Shown: positions 9,962 to 18,792 of the stretch, piece by piece
How positions within the stretch are numbered: the first letter of the stretch is position 1
How the letters are laid out: each line of letters opens with the position of its first letter
Source of the DNA: Indolivaga capnocytophagoides DSM 22835
GTDB lineage: Bacteria > Bacteroidota > Bacteroidia > Bacteroidales > Dysgonomonadaceae
Direction: 5' to 3'
NCBI RefSeq assembly: GCF_000426485.1
Contig: NZ_KE384529.1
Span: forward strand, 124,001 to 188,000
Length of the DNA: 64,000 nt
Translations under genes and position numbers: made by a program
Notes under the pieces: generated by a model
The model's input: only the letters and a program-made list of their open reading frames with translations
What the model was told of the DNA's origin: nothing
Database searches by the model: none

Positions 9962-10465
9962 TTAAAATATTTTCAATCCTAAATCACTTATCTGTTTAAT
10001 CCCCTTTACACTCTTCTTTCTGAAAAATAATGCGGCAACACATATACCTATAGCCAGGCAAAACAATAAAGAAGAGGTCAATATAAAGTTGTAAACAGTA
10101 TCTTGAAGTAAAGTCGAAGACGTCTGCCCTACTCCTTCTCCATAAATACGAATGCAACCGAGCATGGTTCTGTATGCATACAAACCCGGGATCATTGTAA
10201 TACAGGCTGGCAAAGTATAAACGACAGGAGGTGTATGTATACGATGCGCACAATATATTCCGGCAAGACCGATAAACAATGTACCTGAAAGAGTAGAAGC
10301 AACCAGCCCAAAATCGAACTGCAGCATAGTAAAACGGATGCAATGCCCCAATCCCCCGAGTATTCCAGCAACCCATAATGCTTTTCTCGGAGTTTCAAAT
10401 AATAATGCGAAACCGAGTGCAACAAAAAAGCTTAAAGCGGCATCCTTTAAAATATCCATCCACAT
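9962..10465 (-). CDS. Threonine/serine exporter subunit, YjjB-like (ThrE_2)
   Basis: A 167-residue membrane protein with about five hydrophobic helices, including the TLPACITMIPGLYAYRTM stretch typical of the ThrE_2 (YjjB, DUF3815) half of split threonine/serine exporters. It starts 3 bases after the stop of the YjjP-like partner, so the two are translated together and presumably form one inner-membrane complex. A cobalamin riboswitch lies about 190 bp upstream of the pair, an unexpected regulator for an amino-acid exporter. Family assignment is firm; the exported substrate is inferred from the family. Confidence 0.82.
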   Translation of the reverse strand: MWMDILKDAALSFFVALGFALLFETPRKALWVAGILGGLGHCIRFTMLQFDFGLVASTLSGTLFIGLAGIYCAHRIHTPPVVYTLPACITMIPGLYAYRTMLGCIRIYGEGVGQTSSTLLQDTVYNFILTSSLLFCLAIGICVAALFFRKKSVKGIKQISDLGLKIF

Positions 10466-10468
10466 ATC

Positions 10469-11278
10469 TCAAAAATTACTTATACCGATCAAATTCATAC
10501 TTAAAAACATTCCGACAGCTATACACAATAAAATAAAGCCTCCGAAAGCTCCTCGTGCTATTGCCGTAGGTATATATCCCTCGAACAGGTCGATAATACA
10601 ATTTATGAGAGGAACGCCGGGTATAAGAAACAATACAGCTGTCGCTACAGCTATATCCGGTTTTGCACCCCAATGCAACAATGTATCAAGACCCGATATT
10701 GTAGTTGTGACAAAAGCAGAACAAACAATCGCAATCATCAGATTGAAATGATATTTGACCATTTCCTGACGAACAATCAGTCCCACAAAAGATGCAGAGA
10801 AAGCAAATAATCCGTTTATCCAGTTACCACCAGCCAGTAAACAAAGACAACCACAGGCAACTCCTATAAACAGACGCACCACCCATATAGAATGTTTAGG
10901 CATAGAGCGTAACTCTTCCAAGCATTTTTCCAACACGTCAACAGACTCTCTTTTTTCATAAAAATTCCAAGTCAGAATACTTGTATTTGTCAGAATCCCG
11001 TAATGCGCTCCATGATGCCTTACTTTTTTATTAATGGTAGCAGTATTATCAGCATCGGCTAAATCCGTAACTGTAACCGAAATAGCCGTGAAAGTCAACA
11101 GCATATCCACTTTAAATGAATAAGTATCGGCTATTCGCTGCACATTTCTATTGATTCGTTCGCAATGTGCCCCCGATTCGAGTAAAAGGATCGCAACATC
11201 CAAAATAGAATTAGCCAACCGTTTGGCTGATATTTTTTCTTCTTTTGTTAACGAACTAACTTCCATTTCCAACTTCAT
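10469..11278 (-). CDS. Threonine/serine exporter subunit, YjjP-like (ThrE)
   Basis: A 269-residue protein whose N-terminal cytoplasmic part (about 1-130) contains the family hallmark LLLESGAHCERINRNVQRIA and is followed by four to five membrane helices. This is the ThrE/DUF1212 half of the split exporter; the partner follows after 3 bases. In single-chain ThrE of Corynebacterium both halves are fused. The nearest regulatory feature upstream on the same strand is a cobalamin riboswitch. L-Threonine is the precursor of the aminopropanol arm of cobalamin, which may explain the link, but that is inference. Confidence 0.84.
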   Translation of the reverse strand: MKLEMEVSSLTKEEKISAKRLANSILDVAILLLESGAHCERINRNVQRIADTYSFKVDMLLTFTAISVTVTDLADADNTATINKKVRHHGAHYGILTNTSILTWNFYEKRESVDVLEKCLEELRSMPKHSIWVVRLFIGVACGCLCLLAGGNWINGLFAFSASFVGLIVRQEMVKYHFNLMIAIVCSAFVTTTISGLDTLLHWGAKPDIAVATAVLFLIPGVPLINCIIDLFEGYIPTAIARGAFGGFILLCIAVGMFLSMNLIGISNF

Positions 11279-11472
11279 ATTTTTTAGAAATACATCCGTT
11301 CGGAAAGCAACAAATCAGAAGGTATAATTTCCCATGTCTATCATATTTTCAAAATATAACAAACATTTTACTTCCATCACTGAAAGTATTATCCTTTGGA
11401 TAAAAATATATAAGAAATTAAATCTTATGACCGGTCTTCATTTCCCGAAAGACAAAATCATTAATCATTATT

Positions 11473-11642
11473 GGCAGGTCTTCTGACTTACTCAGGTTTC
11501 AAAGCAGCCTTCCCTTTAATACTAAAAGTGGCATTGAGGTATTGCTTAAAACCGAAAAAGAGTTTACAGCAGCGGGTCTGTTCAGGATTTTCACCTGATT
11601 CCCTTTTCATCACTCACTCGAAGAAACGAGTTTGTGACACCA
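11473..11642 (-). ncRNA. Cobalamin riboswitch upstream of ThrE pair
   Basis: On the minus strand the order is AAAGGGAATCAGGTGAAAAT, GCTGCTGTAAAC, then AGTCAGAAGACCTGCC, matching the conserved core of the AdoCbl/B12 riboswitch class (GGTGAAAATCC, GCTGC..CTGTAA and AGTCAGGAGACCTGCC). It ends about 190 bases before the YjjP-like start. No confident terminator or ribosome-site sequestering hairpin was identified between it and the gene, so the expression platform is unknown. Confidence 0.88.
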
Positions 11643-11718
11643 ATAATCTCATACAAATATCTAACAAAAAATTGAGAATGTTGTTCATTTCGGAAAACTA
11701 TTTATCAACATTTATCAA

Positions 11719-11783
11719 AAAAGTTTTCCCAAAAGGGAAACATACACATAAAAAACATAGCTACAGTTGGGTCTATAGCTATG
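11719..11783 (-). terminator. Two hairpins after cbiK
   Basis: On the minus strand CATAGCTA (11783-11776) pairs with TAGCTATG (11763-11756) and is followed by TTTTTT. A second hairpin, GTTTCCC-TTTT-GGGAAAAC followed by TTTTTTG, comes at 11740-11719. They separate cbiK from the next riboswitch. Confidence 0.72.
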
Positions 11784-11829
11784 CAGTTCAAGAAAATGAT
11801 TATTATATAGAGTGTGTAAGAAGGACTAA

Positions 11830-12786
11830 TTATTCTTGGGCAGCAATTGCTTCATTCAAATGCCTTATCCATACATTTACAACAGCCGGATAGTCTCCTA
11901 ACCCTTTAAGAATGCAGTTGGAATTTTCCACTTTGTATCCGGCAGCGTTTAATTGTACTTTCCAGCTCTGATCTTCTGCTTTTTCGGCTTTATCATAATC
12001 GCCAGCCATATCATTATTCGCATGATCTCCGGCTATAGACATAAGCGGTGTAAGATTTATAGTGGTATTGGATGCAACTGTATTTTTAAGATCAGTTATT
12101 ACAGCTCCTATCAACATATCTTCGCAATCGACAGTACCAACAAACATCTTCTTATCGCATTTAGTCTGCATATAAGTCTTTATTTTCTGATAGCTCATAT
12201 TTGCATTACTATAACTCGATTCAGGATTTCCGTGTCCCATAAAAGCTACAGCTTCTCCTTTTTCCAACTGAGGTTTGAAAGCTGTATATAAAGCGTCACC
12301 AACTTCTTTTATATCCTCATCGCTTACCAACAACGGCTCTCCTAATACAACAGGAATAGAAGTATATGCTTTCTTGAAATTTTTCACATAATAGTCTCTC
12401 AATAGAGTATATTCTTCACCGGGTATTACGTGCAGCGATTGTACCATCACGTCTTTGTATCCTGCTTTACCGATTGCATTAAGCCAAAGATCAGGTGTTG
12501 CGTAATACTCTCCGGTTTTTGCCCCCCAACGGGTTATACAGGTTGTAGATGTAAACGATAAATAAACATCGGCATCCGGAAACTCCTTTTTGAATGTATC
12601 AAGCATACCATCGTATGTCTTCTGAGGCTCATCCCAGGTACTGCCAAAAGTTACCAATAAAAGAGCTTTATCTTTAGTTTTTACAACTACTGCTGCGTCC
12701 TGAGATTCGTTATCATCACTCGAACAGCCCGAAAAGCACATTACAGCAGTCAATAATACCGCAAAAAATTTCGTGATTTTTTTCAT
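11830..12786 (-). CDS. cbiK: Lipoprotein CbiK-type cobalt chelatase / tetrapyrrole-binding protein
   Basis: CbiK-family class II chelatase, the fold that inserts Co2+ into sirohydrochlorin. Metal-site residues are retained: H185 in MGHGNPES and H255 in GDHANNDMAGD. An N-terminal lipoprotein signal ends at Cys21 (CFSGC), and the mature protein starts CSSDDNES, which resembles the Bacteroidota lipoprotein surface-export signal, so it may sit on the cell surface. It starts 23 bases downstream of a TonB receptor gene behind a cobalamin riboswitch. A precedent is IhtB of Porphyromonas gingivalis, a CbiK-like outer-membrane haem-binding lipoprotein beside a TonB receptor. The role here is more likely in metal or tetrapyrrole acquisition than in cytoplasmic cobalamin synthesis. 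Confidence 0.85.
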   Translation of the reverse strand: MKKITKFFAVLLTAVMCFSGCSSDDNESQDAAVVVKTKDKALLLVTFGSTWDEPQKTYDGMLDTFKKEFPDADVYLSFTSTTCITRWGAKTGEYYATPDLWLNAIGKAGYKDVMVQSLHVIPGEEYTLLRDYYVKNFKKAYTSIPVVLGEPLLVSDEDIKEVGDALYTAFKPQLEKGEAVAFMGHGNPESSYSNANMSYQKIKTYMQTKCDKKMFVGTVDCEDMLIGAVITDLKNTVASNTTINLTPLMSIAGDHANNDMAGDYDKAEKAEDQSWKVQLNAAGYKVENSNCILKGLGDYPAVVNVWIRHLNEAIAAQE

Positions 12787-12809
12787 GTCTTGTTTTTAAT
12801 ATTTAGTGT

Positions 12810-15074
12810 TTATTTTATAAAGCGTAGAGTTACAGATGTATAATATGTTCTACCGGCAGTATTCGATGCATAATTATACCCATAGGGCTTAGTCTCATGA
12901 TAATCAAATATATTATCAATGCCTGCATTAAATTCCAGTTTACAATTACGTATTGTCGCAAGTTTGTGGTTTGTATTCAAACGCCAAGTCATATAACCTC
13001 CGGCATTTCCGTCATATTCATAGTATCTTTTAGACTGAGCTCGGGCAAATAATCCCACCCCCAGTTTATATTTTTTCCAATCGTGATTCCATACAAAACG
13101 CATATTAGCATGATGTAATGCCGTACCGTCAACCATCAACCTAACCATAACTCCATCTTCATTCAGCTTATTCGCTTCAGCATTCGTATAGCTATACCCT
13201 CCACCTACAAGCAGATTTCCGGTCACATTGAAATTGAAAATAAAATCGATCCCTCTAATCTTTGCATCTTCAATATTATTATACTGCATTGTTTTGTCAA
13301 TTCCTCTCACTTTATCGTAATAAGAACTTTCGATCTCAACAAGAGCAATCATGTCTTTTACCCTGTTGTAATATCCTGTGACACTGACTGTAAATCGTTT
13401 CGAATTATATTCTGCTCCCAGCGAATAGTAATTGGAGAACTGAGGTTTCAGTCCCGTATTACCAAGATACAATCGCAGGTCAGACATCATTGTACGTTCA
13501 TACCTGTAATACAATTCTTTTAATGTCGGGGTTTTAAACCCATTCGAATAAGTAGCTCTAAGATTTACATTTTCCAATTTATACAAGGCCGAAACTTTAG
13601 GTGTGATCTTTGCGCCGAACTCTTTATGACCGACCAAGCGAGCTCCGGCTGTTATATTCAGATTACGATACGACCATTCATCCTGTACATAGGCTGATAG
13701 TGTATAGGCAGATTCTTTTTCAGATAAAATGCGATAAGGAGATTTAAGCATATCCAGATTATATTCGATACCCGAACTAAGTCTATGGGATTTGCCTAAA
13801 TTAAAGACTCCTTTAAGATGGGCTAATATCCTCTCCTGAGAACTTTGCAAGGACTCATCTCCCTTCTGAAAAACAGGATGCGAAATTTCGCCGGATTCAT
13901 CAATATGCTCTTCGACAGTCAATGACGAGTATCGGTGCGAATAATTTGTTTTATCATAACTTGCATCAAACGTAAGAAAGTTATTATTCAACAATAAATA
14001 CTTTCCGCCCAAATCATAAGATTGGCTACGGTAAAACATTCCATATGTTGTATATTGAGGTTCACCACATGGACGGTACATATCTTTTCCGTAAACCATA
14101 CCACTGGCATAAGCACTCAGCTTTTCGTTCGGTTTGAATTCTATTTTTTCTGTTACACGGTAATCTGTAAACCTGTTAGCAGTTTTCGTTACTGTCGAAG
14201 GATACAATGTATTCTTATATATTTCCTGATTTGAATTCTTCCAGCCATCGGAATGCTTAAGATTAAAAACAGTAGAAGAACTCCACTTTTTGGATTTTAA
14301 CCCAATAGTATTATGCTGCTGGAAATCGCCGTATGATCCTCCCCTAGTTGTATTTTTGATATTCAGAGGATTATAATTTTTTTTCGTTATAATGTTGATA
14401 ACCCCGGCTATAGCATCCGATCCGTAAAGAGACGAAGATGCACCCTTTACCACCTCTATACGTTCTACATTTTCAGGATTAATCATGCTCAGATTATTCT
14501 GTCCTCCTACATCCCCATGCACTTTTTTACCATCAATCAGGACAAGTATATAATTGTTTCCTAAGCCATTCATCTGCATATTTGAACCCATTTCATTCTG
14601 CCCGAAGTCAAAAGACGGACTCAATCCGCTTAGTATTTCTTCTATACTTCGCCCGGAATATGCCGATAATATCTGATTGGTAATAACTTCTGTTTGTACG
14701 GGAGCATCTTTCAGGTAATGTTCTGTTCCGGTTCCGGTCACAACTACTTCATTGATCGCTTCCGGGCGGCTGTTTAAAGAGAAATCCAGCTCCGTTGACT
14801 GATCTTTTATTGTTATTATTTTTTGCTTGGTAGTATATCCGACATAAGAAGCAGTGATGGTGTATGTACCTGTCGATAAACGCTTGATCTGATATTCGCC
14901 ACGGGTATTAGTCGCGATACCTACATTTGTACCCTGTATACTAATAGTAGCACCCAGTAATGGTTCTTTAGTGGTACTGTCGGTTATTTTGCCTTTTATT
15001 AAGCAATTCTGTGCATTCAAAAATTGGCAGCCCATAGTAAAAGCAGCCACGATAAGTAATGTAAAATACCTCAT
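12810..15074 (-). CDS. TonB-dependent receptor, BtuB-like
   Basis: Outer-membrane receptor of 754 residues from the chosen ATG at 15074, which opens a signal peptide (MRYFTLLIVAAF...NAQ). Next come a carboxypeptidase-regulatory-like domain (GATISIQGTNVG), a plug domain (VDPENVERIEVVKG-like segment INPENVERIEVVKGASSS), and a beta barrel ending in SVTLRFIK. The frame is open upstream to an ATG at 15251, but that codon lies inside the cobalamin riboswitch and is rejected. The riboswitch and a strong promoter upstream argue that cobalamin or a related corrinoid/tetrapyrrole is the ligand. cbiK follows after 23 bases. Confidence 0.9.
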   Translation of the reverse strand: MRYFTLLIVAAFTMGCQFLNAQNCLIKGKITDSTTKEPLLGATISIQGTNVGIATNTRGEYQIKRLSTGTYTITASYVGYTTKQKIITIKDQSTELDFSLNSRPEAINEVVVTGTGTEHYLKDAPVQTEVITNQILSAYSGRSIEEILSGLSPSFDFGQNEMGSNMQMNGLGNNYILVLIDGKKVHGDVGGQNNLSMINPENVERIEVVKGASSSLYGSDAIAGVINIITKKNYNPLNIKNTTRGGSYGDFQQHNTIGLKSKKWSSSTVFNLKHSDGWKNSNQEIYKNTLYPSTVTKTANRFTDYRVTEKIEFKPNEKLSAYASGMVYGKDMYRPCGEPQYTTYGMFYRSQSYDLGGKYLLLNNNFLTFDASYDKTNYSHRYSSLTVEEHIDESGEISHPVFQKGDESLQSSQERILAHLKGVFNLGKSHRLSSGIEYNLDMLKSPYRILSEKESAYTLSAYVQDEWSYRNLNITAGARLVGHKEFGAKITPKVSALYKLENVNLRATYSNGFKTPTLKELYYRYERTMMSDLRLYLGNTGLKPQFSNYYSLGAEYNSKRFTVSVTGYYNRVKDMIALVEIESSYYDKVRGIDKTMQYNNIEDAKIRGIDFIFNFNVTGNLLVGGGYSYTNAEANKLNEDGVMVRLMVDGTALHHANMRFVWNHDWKKYKLGVGLFARAQSKRYYEYDGNAGGYMTWRLNTNHKLATIRNCKLEFNAGIDNIFDYHETKPYGYNYASNTAGRTYYTSVTLRFIK

Positions 15075-15222
15075 ATAGTGTTTTATTTTAAGCAGCATAA
15101 AATAAAACATCGAGTTTCCTCTACACAGGGAATCCCCTGTCAAAAAATAAAATAGTGATGTATACTTTGTGAGTATTACACAGCCTTCTATTCCTGGAAG
15201 CTTGGTGTTTATTATACAATTT

Positions 15223-15392
15223 GGCAGGTCTTCTGGCTTTCCTCTGGTCAAAAACCTTCCCGTATCACAGATACAGTGGCTTAGAAATTTTGACCAACAT
15301 CAATTAGAGAGGATTTACAGCTGCAGGTACAGCCCCGTAATTTCATCGGGTTCCCTTTCACCGAAGTAAACGAACTACTTCGATTACCAAAT
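15223..15392 (-). ncRNA. Cobalamin riboswitch upstream of the TonB receptor
   Basis: The minus strand has GTGAAAGGGAACCCGATGAA, GCAGCTGTAAATCC and GCCAGAAGACCTGCC in order, the conserved core of the cobalamin riboswitch class. It lies about 150 bases before the receptor start. Together with the copy at 11.5 kb, the window holds two separate B12 riboswitches, both on the minus strand. Confidence 0.92.
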
Positions 15393-15398
15393 CTGAGA

Positions 15399-15430
15399 CA
15401 AAATTAGATATTAATTTTTATTAACGCAAA
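15399..15430 (-). promoter_or_regulatory. Promoter of the riboswitch-btuB-cbiK unit
   Basis: On the minus strand TTTG at 15430-15427 and TAATTTTG at 15406-15399 are 20 bases apart, fitting the Bacteroidota -33/-7 consensus. The start of transcription would fall just before the riboswitch. Confidence 0.7.
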
Positions 15431-15508
15431 ATTACATAATTAAAACTTTCTTTAAATTCTTCAATCAAAAGATTAGCCGAAGCGAATAGTTTCTATAGAA
15501 TATTTTGA

Positions 15509-15516
15509 TATTTTTG
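15509..15516 (+). promoter_or_regulatory. -7 box for the rhomboid gene
   Basis: TATTTTTG followed by C fits TAnnTTTG, 43 bases before the ATG. The -33 element is not obvious. Confidence 0.45.
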
Positions 15517-15559
15517 CACGCTAGGTCAAAAAGTAAATCATATATAAAACAATTAATTC

Positions 15560-16201
15560 ATGACTATAGTAGCAATGATCCTTATCGGGGTAACATGTAT
15601 AATCAGTTTTATCGGGTTTAACGATAAGCGTTTCTTTTCGAGATATATGTTTAGTACATATGCTATACGGGAAATGAAACAGGTAGACAGGCTGATTACC
15701 TCAGCATTTCTTCATGGCGATTTTATGCATCTGCTATTCAATATGCTGGCATTATATTTCTTCTCTGATATTATCATAGCCCATTTTAGCAATGCAATCT
15801 ATCTGATTATTTATTTTGCTGCGGTACTCGGAGGTAATCTTCTAACGTTGTGGATGTACCGCAGAGATTCCACTTATACAGCCGTTGGAGCATCGGGTGG
15901 CGTTTCGGGAATTATATTTGCTGCTATAGCTATATACCCGCAAATGACTATGATGATCTTCCCTATTCCTATTCCTATACCCGGATGGTTGTTCGGAATC
16001 GGTTATCTGGCTTACTCTGTATATGGCATGAGACGTTCATTAGGAAATATCGGGCACGCAGCCCACCTTGGAGGAGCGGCAATAGGTTTAATCCTCGCCA
16101 TTGCATTATACCCTGAAACATTGCAATACAATACCTTTTATATAGGTATAATAACACTGCCTCTTATCTGGTTAGGTTATTTAGCCTATAAAGAAAAATA
16201 A
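15560..16201 (+). CDS. Rhomboid-family intramembrane serine protease
   Basis: A 213-residue polytopic protein with six hydrophobic helices and the full rhomboid signature: HGDFMHLLFNM (52-62), nucleophile S112 in GASGG (110-114), and catalytic H169 in GHAAHLGGA. It cleaves single-pass membrane proteins within the membrane; substrates cannot be inferred. It is a single gene closed by a strong hairpin shared with the convergent neighbour. Confidence 0.93.
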   Translation: MTIVAMILIGVTCIISFIGFNDKRFFSRYMFSTYAIREMKQVDRLITSAFLHGDFMHLLFNMLALYFFSDIIIAHFSNAIYLIIYFAAVLGGNLLTLWMYRRDSTYTAVGASGGVSGIIFAAIAIYPQMTMMIFPIPIPIPGWLFGIGYLAYSVYGMRRSLGNIGHAAHLGGAAIGLILAIALYPETLQYNTFYIGIITLPLIWLGYLAYKEK

Positions 16202-16236
16202 AAAGGACAGTGATAATCACTGTCCTTTTTTATTTT
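16201..16236. terminator. Bidirectional terminator
   Basis: Arms 16201-16213 and 16217-16229 (AAAAGGACAGTGA) form a 13-bp stem with a TAA loop, T-rich on both strands. It serves the convergent rhomboid and Cys/Met genes. Confidence 0.85.
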
Positions 16237-16246
16237 TCATGTACAA

Positions 16247-17497
16247 TTATTCGCCTAAAGCCTGTAATATATCCTTTTTAAGGTCTTCTATATTTTCCAG
16301 CCCAACGGATAAGCGTAAGAGATTATCTTCAATACCCATTACCTCTTTCATTTCTTTAGAGAATGTTCCGTATATAGTAGATTCGGGATGAATAATCAAT
16401 GTCTTGTTATCAAACAAATTAGTAGCCCGTCTGATTACTTTCAATTTATTCTGAAATTGGTAACAATCTTCCTTCGATGCAAGATTAAAGGTGAGCATGG
16501 CACCCGGATTAGATGTAAATAATTTATCAGAGACAGCCTTATAAGGAGAACTTTCCAATTTTGTATAACCCACCTTTTTTACTTTTTCATTAGCTGATAA
16601 AAATTTCGCCAATTCATAAGCCGAAGCCGACATATGTTCGAAGCGGATCTGAAGGGTTTCCATTCCTAATGCTTGCAGAGAAGCAGTTTCCGAATCCATA
16701 CAAGCTCCGATATTTCTGGCAATCTCACGACGAAGCTTAAATGTAAATCGCAATCGTCCGTCTACAGCGGTTACTTTATTTAATTTTTTATTCTTAGACC
16801 AATCGAATGTTCCGTAATCCAGAATTGCACCACCAATACTTGTAGCTCCTCCCGATACATATTTTGTTGTAGAAACAACCTCAATATCTGCACCTGCCTT
16901 TTTAGCATTAAAACCACACCAGGGAACAATGGTAGAGTCAACTATGAGCGGTACATTTTTAGCCTTCAATATTTTAGATATAGCAGGAAGGTCTGCCACT
17001 TCCATGTGAGGATTAGTTATCAACTCACAAAAGAAAGCACAGGTATTTTCATCTACAGCCGCTTCTATCTCAGAAAGATTATCAGTATTCACAAAACGTA
17101 CTTCCACTCCAAATTCGGCAAGTGTAAATTGAAACAGCGAAAATGTATTTCCAAACAAATGAGGAGATGTTACAATATTAGAACCTGCATATGCCATCGC
17201 CATAAAGGTATTACTTATAGCTGCCATACCCGAACTAACCGACATGACAAAATCCGCACCTGACGCAGCCTTTATTTTCTGCTCTAAATTTTCTACTGTT
17301 GGATTTGATATACGTGTATAAGTATGTGCATTAGCTTTGAACTGAAACGCATTAGCTATAGCTTCGGCTGTTTCGAACTCAAATGCAGCATTACGGTATA
17401 TCGGTAAACTAATTGCGCCATGCGCATCCTTGCGATTGAATTGTGTAGTAATAATACGTGTTGCAAATCCTTCGCTCTGACAATCTTCAATTTCCAT
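16247..17497 (-). CDS. Cys/Met-metabolism PLP enzyme (O-acetylhomoserine sulfhydrylase-like)
   Basis: A 416-residue fold-type I PLP enzyme. K212 in STTKYVSGG is the PLP lysine, SVSSGMAAI (86-94) is the phosphate loop, and IVDST (185-189) carries the PLP-stacking Asp. Proteins of this type include O-acetylhomoserine sulfhydrylase, cystathionine gamma-synthase and methionine gamma-lyase. The sequence alone does not decide between them, so no symbol is given. The upstream region carries an R92-type palindrome (17522-17538) about 25 bases before the start. Confidence 0.85.
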   Translation of the reverse strand: MEIEDCQSEGFATRIITTQFNRKDAHGAISLPIYRNAAFEFETAEAIANAFQFKANAHTYTRISNPTVENLEQKIKAASGADFVMSVSSGMAAISNTFMAMAYAGSNIVTSPHLFGNTFSLFQFTLAEFGVEVRFVNTDNLSEIEAAVDENTCAFFCELITNPHMEVADLPAISKILKAKNVPLIVDSTIVPWCGFNAKKAGADIEVVSTTKYVSGGATSIGGAILDYGTFDWSKNKKLNKVTAVDGRLRFTFKLRREIARNIGACMDSETASLQALGMETLQIRFEHMSASAYELAKFLSANEKVKKVGYTKLESSPYKAVSDKLFTSNPGAMLTFNLASKEDCYQFQNKLKVIRRATNLFDNKTLIIHPESTIYGTFSKEMKEVMGIEDNLLRLSVGLENIEDLKKDILQALGE

Positions 17498-17521
17498 AAA
17501 ACGAATACTTTTTTTAAATAA

Positions 17522-17545
17522 CTAAGGTCGCAGACCTCTTTATAT
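17522..17545 (+). repeat. R92 palindrome fragment
   Basis: TAAGGTCGCAGACCTCTTTA matches the R92 palindrome end followed by a T-rich stretch. It lies in the leader of the minus-strand Cys/Met gene. No clear central part or tail is seen in the next 100 bases. Confidence 0.5.
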
Positions 17546-17734
17546 ACTTAAATAGGTCTATAACCTAAAGCAGAACTATTACAAAAATAGCAAATCTATA
17601 GCTATTTATTGCAAATATCACCAATAAATAGCCGTTTTATTATTTTACAGACACAATAAAAAAACGATATACGATCAAGAATACTGTTAAACAGACTTTG
17701 GTTGTATATCGGTCTAAAAAAACAGGCAAGATTC

Positions 17735-17929
17735 TTAATCTTTAAAACCTATTTTGGCATGCGTTCCATCGCAATAAGGCTTGTTATGGGAACCTCCGCA
17801 ACGACACAAGTGTGGATTTGTTTTTACCACAGTTGAACCATCTGCAAGAGTTAATTCTACAGTACCTTCCACCAATAAAGGCGCATTAGGTATTACCTTG
17901 ATTTTAAGCAATGAATCTTTTGTTTCCAT
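17735..17929 (-). CDS. CDGSH iron-sulfur domain protein
   Basis: A 64-residue protein made of one CDGSH motif: C42, C44, C53 and H57 in CRCGGSHNKPYCDGTH, the three-Cys/one-His ligand set of mitoNEET-type 2Fe-2S proteins. The N-terminal half forms a short beta strand-rich region. Bacterial members are soluble electron-transfer or redox-sensing proteins of unknown partner. It is a single gene lying between the Cys/Met gene and tsaB. Confidence 0.9.
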   Translation of the reverse strand: METKDSLLKIKVIPNAPLLVEGTVELTLADGSTVVKTNPHLCRCGGSHNKPYCDGTHAKIGFKD

Positions 17930-18002
17930 AATGTAATGTTTTTAAGTTGATCGGTATAATAACATTACAAGACAGAAAAAGTTGTCATTCTAACAACCTT
18001 TT

Positions 18003-18698
18003 TTACAAAAGATTCTTTTTAGGTGTCGTTGCCACAAAATCTTTCAGATAAAAAGGCTCAAAATAAGCAACATCTACAAAAAACTTATTATTGAAGGCCT
18101 TTTCAGATAATTCAATCATATGCTTTGCAGAAGGGTATATTCCATCTATAAAAACGGCATTATCATGAATCAGCACATCTTTGCATTTTTCTGCACCATC
18201 ACCGAAGAATACAACTTTTTGCTTATCCAGAAAATTCCGGTAAGAATCATTATCTACAATATCTGCCGCTGTATCCCGTAAGACTTCAAGTTTACTGTTA
18301 TAGATAACAGCATAAACTTCCATACGACGGGCATCTATCATAGGACAAAGTAAATCATCCTCGCTGATGCCTGACTGAGTATCCAATACCTTTTTTGCCA
18401 TAACCTCAAGACTTTTGACTGCTATCAATGGAATACCAAAACCATAACACAAACCTTTAGCTTCCGATACACCGATACGTAAACCTGTGTAAGAACCGGG
18501 TCCGCAGCTTACAGCTACAGCATCAAGCTTATGATTATTTTTTCGGACGGCTTCCAATGCTTCTGCTACAAAAACGCCCAATAAAGCAGCATGAGATGGC
18601 CCTGTTGTATTCTCTTTTTCAAAAATAATTTTACCATCAAATGAAACGGCAACCGAACAAACATTTGTTGCTGTTTCTATATTTAATATACAAGACAT
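18003..18698 (-). CDS. tsaB: tRNA threonylcarbamoyladenosine synthesis protein TsaB
   Basis: A 231-residue ASKHA-fold protein that partners TsaD in making t6A37 of tRNAs. The opening ILNIETATNVCSVAV and the CGPGSYTGLRIGVSEAKGLCYG stretch (about 76-97) are diagnostic for TsaB/YeaZ. TsaD, TsaC and TsaE are not in the window. A TACCTTTG box (18727-18720 on the minus strand) 22 bases upstream is a good -7 promoter element. Confidence 0.93.
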   Translation of the reverse strand: MSCILNIETATNVCSVAVSFDGKIIFEKENTTGPSHAALLGVFVAEALEAVRKNNHKLDAVAVSCGPGSYTGLRIGVSEAKGLCYGFGIPLIAVKSLEVMAKKVLDTQSGISEDDLLCPMIDARRMEVYAVIYNSKLEVLRDTAADIVDNDSYRNFLDKQKVVFFGDGAEKCKDVLIHDNAVFIDGIYPSAKHMIELSEKAFNNKFFVDVAYFEPFYLKDFVATTPKKNLL

Positions 18699-18719
18699 AT
18701 GTTATAATTTTTTCGGGTA

Positions 18720-18727
18720 CAAAGGTA
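18720..18727 (-). promoter_or_regulatory. -7 box for tsaB
   Basis: TACCTTTG on the minus strand, 22 bases before the tsaB ATG, fits TAnnTTTG. Confidence 0.55.
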
Positions 18728-18768
18728 CGATTTTCAGAGAAAAAGACTATTTACTTTATTTAATTAAC

Positions 18769-18776
18769 TAACTTTG
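18769..18776 (+). promoter_or_regulatory. -7 box for the pyrBI leader transcript
   Basis: TAACTTTG followed by C fits TAnnTTTGC. Transcription would begin near 18782, just before a 14-codon reading frame and two terminator hairpins. Confidence 0.5.
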
Positions 18777-18792
18777 CAATCATAAATATCAT

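Noticed and set aside
10338-10751. 137-codon plus-strand frame
   Set aside because: Mirror of the YjjP/YjjB-like exporter genes; no independent support.
11471-11893. 140-codon plus-strand frame
   Set aside because: It is the complement of the cobalamin riboswitch and the cbiK terminators and end.
15075-15251. N-terminal extension of the TonB receptor frame
   Set aside because: It runs through the end of the cobalamin riboswitch, and the signal peptide starts cleanly at 15074.
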